Part shown: positions 33,601 to 46,678 of the stretch, piece by piece | Position numbering within the stretch: position 1 is the stretch's first letter | Layout of the letters: every line of letters starts with the position of its first letter | Assembly: GCA_014905825.1 (NCBI GenBank) | Contig: JACGCN010000002.1 | Coordinates: 1,798,001-1,862,000 of the forward strand | From: Lyophyllum atratum | Taxonomy: Eukaryota; Basidiomycota; Agaricomycetes; Agaricales; Lyophyllaceae | Length of the DNA stretch: 64,000 nt | Direction of reading: 5' to 3' | The notes under the pieces: model-generated | What the model saw: only the letters and a program-made list of their open reading frames with translations | Told to the model about the DNA's origin: nothing | Databases searched by the model: none | Translations under genes and position numbers: made by a program

Positions 33601-33994
33601 AACGAGTGAGGAGGGGGGAAGGACGACAGCGATTAAGAAAGCGTATATATGAAGGACAGTGACTTTGAGAGAATGAGAATGAGAGACAGCGGAATTTCAC
33701 AGAGCAACGAGAATCAGCGTAGTGGGTCAACGGGTGATAGGATCAGACACTTGCAAATAGCTGATGGACACAGGAAGCAGCACAACGGACGACGAAGTCG
33801 AAGTTCTATGGTCGGGTTGGTAGACAGAAGGACTCTAAGAAAGCAAAAAACGGACAGCAAAGAACGGAAGGTAGACGGAGGTTCTGCAATTTGAATTAGC
33901 ACTAGTAGTAGTACTACTAATTTCAATTAATAATTGATCGACAACGGTTGCCACGTGATGCCCGCACTCCTCTCTCCAAACCGCGTCCAGCGCA
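33601..33994. promoter_or_regulatory. Divergent promoter region between the YP-repeat gene and CSN4
   Basis: 394 bp separate two start codons that face away from each other. It contains the palindrome TAGTAGTACTACTA near 33908-33921 and an AT-rich CAATTAATAATTG stretch at 33924-33936. No TATA box placement is obvious. Confidence 0.5.
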
Positions 33995-35567
33995 ATGGAT
34001 AACCGGCTCGCACAGATCTCGGCCCTTACCCAGAAGGATAAAGGGCCTGCCTTCATCGCTCTTATTCCTGAAATTATTTCTCGACCAGATCCCTCGACCC
34101 TCGTTACCGATCTTCATAAACTTGTGGATACGGTTGTCAATCAGGACAGCGTCGGACTCGTCGTTGGCCGTCAGGTGTTATCAGAACTCGTCAAAGTCCT
34201 CGGCGAAGGGTCTATCAAGGATGTGGAACTGCGTAAACGCGTCGTAGAGAACACACTGACAACAGTACAACCCCGCATTGTGAGCTACGAAGAACAGGTA
34301 TGTCTCATCCTGACCAGGAGAGTGTTTCCGATCAGATATGTGGTACAGGTCAATACCCTGCGTTTCCAATTAGCGGATCTCCTCGAAGAGGAGGAGGAAT
34401 GGAGTGAAGCTGCTCGGGTGCTTATGGGCATCTCCCTCGACTCTGGTCAAAGGTGACTTCCATCAATACATGCATCAGACTTTTCTTGCTCTGTACGCTG
34501 ATCTGCAACGATCAGGTCAGTAGGGGATGGAGACAAGCTTCGGGTCTACGTTCGTGTTGTCCGCCTACTCCTAGAGGACGAGGACTCTGTTCAGGCCGAA
34601 ACATATTACAATCGTGCGGCACTTCTCGTGCATTCGGCGAACGATCGCGAGACTCTTCTGCAATTTAAACTTTGTCAAGCTCGTATCAGTGATTATGGTC
34701 GCAAATTCTTGGAAGCCGCTAGTCGTTACCACGAGTTAAGCTACGTGGGAGAGATTGACGAGGAGGAGCGTCGCCACATGCTGTAAGTGCACGGTCTACC
34801 TTACCTTGGCCTTTGCTTTAGCCATCGTTGCAGGTTGGCTGCTGTGACATGTGCAGTTCTGGCACCTGCTGGTCCTAACCGATCTCGCGTGCTTGCATCT
34901 CTTTACCGTGACGAGCGCACGCTCGAGCTCCCAACATACAATATCCTATCTAAGATGTTCCTCGACCATATCCTTCGCTCCGCTGAGGTAAAAGAATTCG
35001 AGAGAACTCTCAAGCCGCATCAGCTGGCAAAAATTGCCATCTCTTCCAATGATCGACTTGCTTCTGCTGGGCAGTATGATGACCCCACTGGCATGAATGA
35101 ACCAGCCGCAAGTACGCGGACAGGACCTTCGACTGTTTTGGATCGCGCTGTAATGGAACACAATCTGCTCGCAAGTTCGAAGATATACAATAACATCACG
35201 TTTGGAGGTCTGGGCGCTTTACTTGACCTGACACCAGGCGCTGCGGAGACCATGGCTCGCAAAATGATCGAGCAGGGTCGGTTACGCGGTTCTATAGACC
35301 AGGTCGATAAGCTTATCTGGTTCGATGGTAATCGTGAAGAGGATGACGCTCAAGGCAAAGCGGGTGGGCTCGGAGACGTCGAAGAAGCCGAGGATACTGG
35401 GGCTTTGTTCACAAAACGATGGGACACGCAAATAAGACTAACGGCAGCAAATGTGCGTTCGTTAACCAGCTTATTCCTGAAAGACAACCAATATTATTTT
35501 GCAGGTTGAATCCATCGTTCAACATTTAACGGAGAAGGGGCTTGTCCAACTCGCAGTGACAGCTTGA
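33995..35567 (+). CDS. CSN4: COP9 signalosome subunit 4 (PCI domain)
   Basis: ATG at 33995 (MDNRLAQISALTQKDKG), first exons 33995-34297 and 34349-34452, third exon from 34516, stop at 35565. About 420 residues. The N-terminal helical repeats (LRFQLADLLEEEEEWSEAARVL, AETYYNRAALL, KLCQARISDYGRKFLEAASRYHEL as separate helices) lead into a C-terminal PCI winged helix (ILRSAEVKEFE, HNLLASSKIYNNITF, GALLDLTPGAAETMA, RLRGSIDQVDKLIWF). CSN4 is a core subunit of the complex that removes NEDD8 from cullins and so tunes cullin-RING ligases. It is convergent with the CTK1-like gene, stop codons only 41 bp apart. Confidence 0.92.
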
Positions 35568-35608
35568 GCAATTGGTAATGGTCCGTAATTATAATAGCAT
35601 CCATACAT

Positions 35609-38600
35609 TTACATGTCATGATTCTCTGTAGCAGCACTTTCAGATTTCTTCTTTTTCTTGGCACGCTCACGTTTTGTCTCCAGTTCATGCCACTCGCCCT
35701 TCAGTGTTGCGAGTCTGCAGTGGTGCATTAGTATTCTTCTGTATAAATCAAATATGTATACTCACCCAGCTGGGAGAGCGGCTCGAGGCTCTTCTTGAGT
35801 GAAGTATGAGGCATCCATTGCTTGAAGAGCGGTCACTCTTTGCGATGGATCATAGGCGAGCAATCTTTCTGCCAGGTCAAGTGCCGCCGGTGACATCCAT
35901 CTAATATATATGTAGGTCAATAATAAGATTGGTGATGGTAATGCTTAGGCGCCTACTTCTGGAATAGATCCCGGAAACGGTTGGGGACGGTTTCCTTAGG
36001 CTTTACAAGTTCATACCAAGGGAGATCCATCACACCAGCCCAACGCTCTGGGGTCGGCGTGCCAATTATCTTGTACACGACATCAAGCTGATGAATTTCG
36101 TCATTTCCTTGGAAAACGGGCTTTTTGGTGAAAAGCTCCAGCATGATGCATCTATCCGGATATTGGTGTTAATTTCCGAGGCAGTCTTGTTGTGTAGAGA
36201 CGTACCCAGCGCTCCACATGTCGACTTCCGGTCCGTAGACCGTCGCACCAAACAAAAGTTCTGGCGGACGATACCATAGGGTGATGACGCGATTCGTATA
36301 GTCAGTGCGCCGCCGTTTCTGATAGAACCGTGCGAGACCAAAATCTCCAAGTTTGAGCTCTCCCCGATTATTAATGAGGATGTTCGACCCCTTGATATCA
36401 CGATGAATGACCCCCTTATGGTGGAGGTAGGCTAAGCCTGCCAGCATTTGGTGACAGAGAGACTTGAGATGTGCATCCGTGAAACTGAACTGCGTTTGAG
36501 ACAGTACTCCCGTCAAATCGTGGTCCATGTACTCGAAAACCATGTAAACGGAACCTAGCTGACGTTGAAAAGCGTCCACACTTCGATGCAAAAGGCTTAC
36601 TCACCATTCGACACCATCATCTCATACAAACGCACGATATTTGGATGTTGGAGAGACTGGAGAAGTTTGATTTCTCGCATGGCAGTAACAGGAAACCCGT
36701 CTTTCTCAGACTCCATACGTATACGTTTCAGGGCAACATGCACCCTCGTAATCGTGTTTTGAGCTTTGTACACCTTGCCGAAAGTCCCTTCGCCAACTTG
36801 GGAGATGATTTTGTACAACTCCCCACGAGAATCTGACGGTGTTGAGGGAACATCAACGCTTGCTATGTCCGGCATGTTCTCGACTACAGGCAGGTTGCTT
36901 GCAGTAGGCCTTCGCGCGTCGGGTTCCTCCGAAGATAATTTGCGGAAGTCAGCCGGTAAAGAGGATGCTGGAGTCTGAGCGCGGTATTGTCCGGAATCAT
37001 CATGATCCAACCTCCGTGGTGACAAAGCAGCGGGAGGTGACGGCCAAGTCTTTCTTTCGTGGTGAAGGGGGACAGGTCGGATGCTTTGGTAAGGGGTTGA
37101 ACGGGTCTTTTCGTATGTTTCTTCGTCGAGGTGTCTACCAGAAGCAGACCGCACGCGCAAATCCTCCATAAAGTTCTCCATTTCCTCGTCCTCACCAGGA
37201 AAGAATTTCTTGAGTGACGAACTCGTTTGGTTGATGGGCTTGAAACCCGCATGTTTCATGGGAGCGAAGCGTGACGTGGGCGGGGGGAGATCTGGTAAGA
37301 TTGGTGGGAGCCCATGAGGTATATAAGAAGCCGGCTGTACAGGTTGCGAATACTGGGGAGGCGGATGGGATTCCCTAGCGTATGACGCGTGAAGACCGTG
37401 TGGAGGAGGAATCACGCTAGGCGGTGGCATGGAATCCATGCGTAACGTTTGTCCGGACGAGGCATTCTTGCGCCGATCACTCTGGAAAGCAAAGATTAAA
37501 ATTAGATACCAAGGACATAGATTGGACGCTCACATTGTTATGTTTTCCGTTCGTTTGACCTTTGCCATTTCTTTGATGGCCTGATTTGCGAGGTGTTGTG
37601 CCGGTCGCACGCAGAGGAACAGTCGGAGATAACGATGAATTGGCGTTGATGGAAGGAAGGCGATGGACGGCTCGCGCACGACCAGGGGGGCTGTGACTTG
37701 GGCTTCTCTCGCTACTTACACTAGAAACTGACGAGATACTTCTCTGACGTCGTGGGTAACTTGCGGGACTTCTTTTCGGGGATGGTGTTTGTTCTTTTGC
37801 ATAGCGGGCATTGGGGCGCAAGATAGCACGACCCCTCTCCCCGGACGTATGACTTGCGTAATTTGCAGGACTCGTTGGAGATAGAGGGGACAGATCCCTG
37901 TCGTGCCGAGGATGAGGGGGCAGAGGGGTCCGTCCCTTATCACGAGGCGAATGATAACCTGGGGGACTCCTTCTTGGCGACCTCGGAGAATAAGGGGAGT
38001 ATACTTTGTCGTGATGGGGATCGACAGCCCGTGAAGGACGTCCTCTATCACTAGGTGACCGACTTGAAGGGGCGGGAGGGGAGGCTCCTCGACGCCGTCG
38101 CTTTGGCACAGGAGACACAGAACGTGACTGTGAACGATCCCAAGAGGAGCGGCGAGAGTAATATGAGCCTACAGGAGAACGGGATCGGGACCGGGAGGAA
38201 GATCGAGGATGTTTTCGCCTTGGGGGAGGCTTTGTAGTTCTTTCCGATGAAGCATGAACTTCCCGTTTCTGCCAGCTAGAAAAGAAAATTAGAAAGTATC
38301 GAAAACGAATAAATTGATCGCTCGTACTTGTTGAGGGTGCTATCATCATTCCTCCAGTCGCGTTTGGGTTTGTTGCTGTATGCGCTTCGTTTACTGCCTT
38401 TGTGATTCGTGTTCGCGTTCGAGCTCGTAATGGAGTTCCGTGTCGAAGCGGAAGTCCGTTGTCCATGTCGATTGCCTTGAGCATGGCCACCGTGGCCTGA
38501 AGGTTGCCAGCCTGGAGCCGGGTCCCACGAGCGTTCATTGACGACACGATGGTCTTTTTCATGAGGGGCGACATCCCATCTAGCAGGAGGCTCGTCCCAA

Positions 38601-39250
38601 GCTTTGCTTCTGCGCTGCGTGTCCCATCCTGAGTCACTTTGAAACTTTTGGCTACCCTTATCCCGATGTGCTTGGTGACGCCAGTTACTATCGAGGTGCC
38701 TATCGTCAGGAGCCAGCATAACACGGTCGTCAATTCGGGAATCCTCCAGTGGCCAATGGTCGAAAGATGCAGCTCTGTTGTCGTGAGAAGAGGGAATGGG
38801 GGGATTTCGGGAAGATGACTCGGCATAGGATGATGGTGGATATCCATAATCATACCGCTGGGACCAGTCACTTCGAGAACCGTTGTAGCGAGCATCACGG
38901 CTTGACCAGCCTTCGGGATCTCTGGTATCGAGAATATCATGCTCCTCGCGCCCTCCACTCTGACGGTGGTACCCATCATTCGCAACATAACCATGCCTTC
39001 CCTCTTCGAGGTCCCCATGTCTCCACGAATCTGAATGCCGCTGACTCCGAGACGTGGACGCCCCACCCGCATCATAAGATGACCTGTTCGAACTTGAGGA
39101 TGCTCTATAGCTTTCGTTGTGTCGCGAAGATTCGTGAAGACGTGGATAAGTTTCAGAACGTATATCGTCCACCTGTGCGCCTAAATAGTGTTCATCGTCC
39201 TGCCCCTTGTTTCCTTGACTTCGTTTGTAGTGCCTTCCGTGAGGACGCAT
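35609..39250 (-). CDS. CTK1: CTK1/CDK12-type cyclin-dependent kinase
   Basis: ATG at 39250 (MRPHGRHYKRSQ) and stop at 35609. The N-terminal half is Arg/Ser/His/Asp-rich, disordered and RS-like (SSSRSRSRSP around 38130-38190), as in CDK12/CTK1 orthologues. The kinase domain (about 36840-35700) has the glycine loop GEGTFG, the ALKRI lysine, the PVTAMRE helix (PITAIRE type), VIHRDIKGSNIL, DFG, and YRPPELL. CTK1/CDK12 with its cyclin phosphorylates Ser2 of the RNA polymerase II CTD in elongation. All motif residues needed for activity are visible. PVTAMRE plus the RS-rich extension favours CTK1/CDK12 over BUR1/CDK9, but the two are close and only alignment would settle it. Confidence 0.85.
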
Positions 39251-40054
39251 TTGCGGGTAGACGCACGTCAGAAGGTGAACGAAAGTGATGGAGTGACTTG
39301 GCTGGGCGTTACGTGTTGTGTTCGTCTAAAATTGCAAGGGTTCACCCTGCTGGCAGTCATAAACCGATGCTTGCTGCGCTGACAATAACGTTCAAATCAC
39401 GCAGGTGAAATGTTCCCTGGTCAGGAGATGCTTTTCGTGGCAAAAAGGTACCGGTTATCGAAAGAGAAATGAGGAAGACGGTCAGCACCGTCCTCAGCAA
39501 GTTGAAGAAATTGGAGAAATGAAAACTTACATAACGGTGGAAAAAAGGACCACAAGAAGGGCTTTAGAGCAGGGGATATAAAATAAGAACCTTTAGGAGG
39601 GTCTAGCAATCGACCGAAGCGAATGGCAAGATTTGTGTATGCCTATAGTGTGGTTTGACGCCAAGGTGGTGGTAAGCAAGCACAGGCCCGCAACTTCAAT
39701 GATTGCCCAACTTCATCCACTTGCCCACAGTACGTATCACTCATCTGCTCTCAACTCGTCAGATTCTTTCACGGCTCTGGCGTTGGATCCAATGCCAGAG
39801 AAATCACAGGATGTTAAAAGCTGATGTGCTGGTGGTGGGCCGAGTAAAAGGAACTGGCAGCATGTTGTTCGACCAAATTCGGTGGAAAATAACCTCGCCA
39901 CCCGATAGCAGAGACTAGCCGCGGCGCCATGTTTCTAAATTCTAAGGGCTCATCTCTGCTTTACAGTAAGCTAATAATTAAACATTCGTCGAGCGGGAGC
40001 ACAATGCTAGTATCAAAGTCCCATAGTGATAATTCCATACTATCGCAGGCATTA
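39251..40054. other. Intergenic region, no gene seen
   Basis: About 800 bp between the CTK1-like start and the 3' end of the WD40 gene. The short open frames on either strand have no domain, codon or splice support. Confidence 0.5.
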
Positions 40055-42312
40055 CTATTGGGTTCGGCACTCAGGGCCAGCTCCATCAGCCGCCATCGCC
40101 ACTCGCGCCTCAGCCAAAAGGGCAGCAAAGCTATGCCCAACCATTCGAGGTCTGCTCGAACGAGCATTTACTTCCATGATACGTTGCGCATTTTGTATCT
40201 TTGAAAATTGACTTGGGCCCCTTGCAGGCGCGAAGATCTATAAAATCAAAAAGTAAGGGCCTGTGCGAGAATGAAGTGAAGGAATGAAAAAAGAACTCAT
40301 TTTTATTGTATGGTCTATTCCACTGACAGCGACAAGGGGTAAGCAGGGGTGGCTCTCGACCATATTCACGACGGTGCTATCGCCTTCATATATTCCATGA
40401 AGCGCCTCCGTCGCCTTGCGCCAAATGAAAAAGTTACCGTCATCAGAGCCGGATACCACATATTCGTCGCTGGGACCGAGAAAGTTCACTAACATGAGTA
40501 GGTGAGGAAGTTGCCTACAGGTACATGGGTGGAAGCGCTCACCATCTTTGACGGTTGCCACATTACGAGCACCCGTATAGCGACGTCTAGGAAGTATGAC
40601 TGGGACGTGAGGGTGAAAGTCTTCTTCGTTGGCTTCCTGGTAGAGGTAGCCTTCTTCCTCCTCCTCCTCATCGTCGTCACTGTCGCCGCCGCCCTCCTCC
40701 TCATCATTGCTATCCTCGTTATCACTGCCCTCACTGATGTTAGGACTAGCGTCCAGAGTAGTGGACGAAGAGTCTTCATCAACATCCATACGACCAGTGT
40801 CTTGGAGGTCTGTGATGTTCGCCATGCGTAACTCGTCAATGCGCCTCCGCTTCGTATTCGAAGGGAGCAGAGAGGGCGTCGAGGATGACGGGAAAGCCTC
40901 CTCAGTTTCTGGGTCATCGTATGTAGAGTACAGATAGACCGCATCACCACTAAAAGCTATGAAGGTTAACGATATTACCAGCCGATCAGCCTTGAATAGG
41001 CGAGACAAGAAAGAAATACGCACACAACACCACCTAATGTACATTTCAATGACAGGTCTAGGTTTCGGGACGGAATTGGATCACCTCGTGTCCATTGTAA
41101 ATTGACATTCGTGCACCCGTGATGTGCTCAGGCCTACGGTCCCATCGCTCGCAGCTAGGCTTCTTTCGCTTTCCAAATCGGCGAACGCAGGTTGTTAGAG
41201 AATTCGCATCATCTGTGGGTTGAGGAATCCCCCACTCCTCTCGAAGGTCTCGACCGACGTGCCGTCGATCAAAGAGATAGCCCTATCAAGCAGATTGACT
41301 GTTCAAACTTTGAAGAAGTGGGAAGGGGCTACACGAACGTATGGGGAGCGTCCGGCAACGACAAATTGGTACGGTGTAAGAGGCGAGAGGGCGAGTGTTG
41401 ATAACTCGTGATTTACGTTCACAAGAGGAGAAGGACAAGGCCCACCACGGCAGTCGTGAGGTGTCCGTAGATCATGTTGACGTACCGTTCCATCCTTCGA
41501 TGAATGAGAAATCAAGTTGACAAAGTTCGCACATTGAACATTAGACACACCTCTCCCACAGTCAGAAATAAATCCGGACTGTGCTCAGTAACAATCTTCT
41601 TCACGCGATCGTCATGACATCGCAATATATGCGTGCAGGACTGCCGAGCGTCGTAGGAGGCTTCACGATCAATGGGTGCGCCGCAGAACGCAGCTTCACC
41701 TATATCAAATACGCGGACCTGTTTGTCACCTGCCACCGTGGCTCTTGGGAGATTGTGTGATGTGAGATATCGTTCCAATGAACAAGTACTTACATTCGCG
41801 ACGAGTAAGGAAGCATTTGTGTGCTGAAAATGTTGGCTTGATGGCCCGTGTGTATGACCGAACGACACACGAAAGGATATTCCTCTGAACTATCAGATGC
41901 ATCGATGGCCCATATTCGCACTGTTGTATCATCTCCTCCGCTGAGCAATAGCTCGCCATTGCGTGCCCAGCTTAGAGCATTGACGCATCTGCGAGGGTTG
42001 AATGTCTAGTGGTTGATGGGATGCCACAGTGGTGCACCTACCCCGTATGACCGTATGACGAGGCGTTGCCGAGAACCTTGACCCTGTCAAGAGTATGTTC
42101 TAAAGCCTGAGATAGGTGCCTCCGCCTGAGGCGCTCAGAGGGGAGTAACGAAGGTGGAAAATGAGTATATTCGGTGAAGTGGATGATTGTCATGGCTCCT
42201 CCCAGTCCATTCTAAACTCCGTTGTGAGTTTGTCACTTACGGGTAACCGATCGCCAAATTTCAATAAAGGGATATATGGATTCAAAGAACGATGTACATG
42301 TACGGGATTCAT
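40055..42312 (-). CDS. DCAF8-like WD40-repeat protein
   Basis: ATG at 42312 (MNPVHVHRSLNPYIPLLKFG), first exon 42312-42241; the last exon is 40237-40055, with the stop TAG at 40055-40057. WD repeats are evident: NALSWARNGELLLSGGDDTT with VRIWAID, RMVAGDKQVRVFDIGEA, HDDRVKKIVTEHSPDLFL, EDGTVRQHDLRTP, YQFVVAGRSPYVRLFDRR and, after an acidic Glu/Asp insert (40640-40740), YVVSGSDDGNFFIWRK with ESHPCLPLVAVSGIDHTIK. This layout with a split propeller and acidic insert is that of DCAF6/DCAF8, substrate receptors for CUL4-DDB1 ubiquitin ligase. The last intron (40300-40238) begins ATGAGT instead of GTGAGT. Without its removal the protein would end 20 residues after HTIK. Confidence 0.8.
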
Positions 42313-42390
42313 GCGTCTATCTCACAATAAGTATGACCAAGGTGTCTGGGTCCATGACGACGAAGTGAAGTATGCAACGAAAGCAGTGTA

Positions 42391-43939
<1,549 letters not shown>

Positions 43940-44070
43940 GTTGGGAGTCAGAAATCAACCACCGACTCGTTGCCCCGCGCAGCCCAACCTCGGATCCCCA
44001 GCAACGTCATCCTGCGGCTTCTTCCGCGTCATGTGCCGTGATCGCTGTGACCGTCACACATCCCCTCTTC
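43940..44070. promoter_or_regulatory. Short bidirectional promoter
   Basis: Only 131 bp separate the start codons of the proteinase A gene (minus) and the bromodomain gene (plus), so control elements must be shared. No specific motif is claimed. Confidence 0.5.
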
Positions 44071-46503
44071 ATGAATTCACGGTCGCGTCGAGATGTTGCC
44101 CTCAACGATGTCGAGTCTCTCATCCTCGCACAGGCCGTCTGGGAGCATGGTGCACATGCATGGCCCACGGTCGCCAAGATTCTCTCCAAGCATCCCCTCA
44201 TTTCAAGGCCAAAGTCCTTCTTCACCGCTCAAGTTGGTATCTATTCATGCTCTTGGCATTATATGCTGAATTTTGTGGTAGTCGTCCCATGCCATGTATG
44301 AGAATATCATGAAAGAAGCTGGCTTTGAGCGGTGAGCCTTCTCGATCTTGTTATTTAAATGTTCTGAACTCCCAACTCAAGTACGGAGGAATCCAATGCA
44401 ATACACTGTGCGTCGCTTGCTTCGAAGGATTTAACCTCCATAAGCTTATATGCCTACAGCTACCGTGAACCATAAGCTTGCGGAAAAGTTCTACATAGCA
44501 CGCCTCGAAGAACTGCGAGATCTCATCGTTGTTGAGGAAACCAAGTTCACGTATGTGCCCACCTCAGACTCACATCCTTTTTAGTCACGGACCACAGGTC
44601 AATTCTTTCCGAGATAGAGGCTATCCGTTCGGGAAATCTCGATGCTGAAATCACAGCAAGGATTACTGGTATTCCCATTGTGCCAACAGAACCGCCACAG
44701 GAAGCTAAAGTACGAGTACGTGCCTTCTACTCCCAGCTTACTTCCTGACCGCATCTCCAGGTCTTGGAAGCCATATCATCTTCAGACGAAATCTTTGGGG
44801 GGTCAGAATTGAGCGGAATGACCGCTACGCCTGTCTCGCCCTCTCGATCACAGGTCCGTGGATAGAGTCGCTGTAGTATATCAATTTATAACACCTCCGT
44901 GTATAGGAAAACCCTCCAGGAGTACCCTCCGAAGCACCCGTTCCAGAGGCTCAAGGAGAGACCCCGCCAGGAATTGAAGACACTGTCGGAACACCCACCA
45001 CCGCCGATGATAGGCTTTCCCCGCTCCTTGGTACCCCTTCCGCCATTATAGTGGAAGTGGACGAGAAAACACAAGCCAGCAGCAAGCGAGAGGTGCAGGA
45101 ACGCATTACCACTAAAGAACATCCTCAAGTCGTTGTGCATGACATGCCAGCCCCCCTTCCTCTGCTCTTGAGCCCCGACATTGAGCCCGCCACTCTCCAA
45201 GGAGAAGATCGTACCATGCTCATCGATGATCAGGAAAAGGAACGGGGAGAAGTAGGAGATGAAGAGGCAGAAGTAGAGCGAGAGGTGGAAGTCGTGGAAG
45301 GTCTGATTCTAGAAGAAAAGGACGAATTGACAGAGGAACGGGAAGGAGAAGGAGAAGTGGCGTTCAAAGACGACCTGTTTGCAGAAACTCTCGGAAAGGA
45401 GATTGACGTAACGGAAACTCGACATGAGACAGCGGAACAAACAGCGGTGGTGGATGTACCAGCTGTGCATGCACGTCTTGGATCACCCGCGTTGCTTGAA
45501 GCCGAGGTAGAGGCCGCAGTGGATGATGGCGAATCTTCCGGGGAGGAACCACTTCACGTATCCCGACGTAAGTGACACTTCGCTATTAACTTTATCAATC
45601 GAGGACTCAAACATCTTCAGGTTCTACAAGGCGAAGGATATCTACTTTATCTCCAGTCCAACCGCTGCAAACCCGTGGCAAGACCCGTCGACAAAGAGCA
45701 GAGAGTCCGCCAATGAAGACTAAGGAAGAACCTGAAGCTGATGGAATGGAGGAAGCCGACAGTGTCCAGCAACAAACTCCCAGTGTCGATTTTGATCAAG
45801 ATACATCCCCCACACCCGAAATCATTACGCGAAGACGGGAAGGTGTGCACACCTCCGCCTTCATCTATCGCTCAGGTTCTAACACATCAACAGGAAAACG
45901 CAAGGCATCTTTCGTTGAAGGAGTCGAATCCTTGCGTGAAAGAAAACGAGTTAGGGATGATTCGGAGCCCGCGGATGACGACGAAGCCGGTAAGCTACTG
46001 CCCAGTCTGTATTTTATTTTGACCTGATATGATGCTTGCACTCAGGCGCAAGTTCTCATGCGTTGCGTGGACGTCGTCCAGGTACCCGCTCGGATGCCTT
46101 CAAGCGGTTTCAGAATGTTATTGGAATGCTTCACTCGCAAATCTCACAACATCGGAATGGCAACATATTCCATAACCCGATAAAGAATTCTGAAGCTCCC
46201 GACTATCATGAAATAGTCAAGCGCCCCATGGACCTCAAAACTATCAAGATGAAAGTAAAGGACGGTTCAATTGCGAACTCGCTGGAATATCAGAAGGAGA
46301 TATTTCTGATGTTCGCAAATGCCTTAATGTATAACCGCCCGGGATCAGATGTGCATACAATGGCTGAAGATGTGAGGCTTACTACCCCTAAGTTCGTTTT
46401 CGAGAAACTGATCACTTGTATACAGATGATGATTGAAAGCGAGGGTCACATTCACGCCTTCCGCCAAACAGAAGGCCTCGTCAGAGGAGCCCATCGCACT
46501 TGA
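44071..46503 (+). CDS. BRD8-like bromodomain protein (NuA4-type acetyltransferase subunit)
   Basis: I choose ATG 44071 (MNSRSRRDVALNDVESLIL). At least eight exons are visible. The N-terminus (LAQAVWEHGAHAWPTVAKIL) is a short SANT-like or BRD8 N-terminal helical module, followed by an Ala/Glu coiled segment (LAEKFYIARLEELRDLIVVE) and a long acidic disordered linker (44900-45570). Near the C-terminus is one bromodomain: FQNVIGMLHSQISQHRNG, YHEIVKRPMDLKTIK, and the acetyl-lysine Asn in LMYNRPGS. The order is that of BRD8/Bdc1-like subunits of NuA4. It is convergent with TRA1 (175 bp apart), which encodes another NuA4 subunit. Confidence 0.8.
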
Positions 46504-46678
46504 TATCAATTATGTTCAATTCTCCATCTTTATACAAGAGCCTCTATATTTGGGCACGCTCAGAACGTATATCCTCAAAGAGAGATCAAATCATGTGCAT
46601 TGGAATTTGTTACGAGTTACAGGTGGTCTAGGTTAAGTAGAGGTACAGATCAATTACAGGAAAACCAATAGCAAAATA

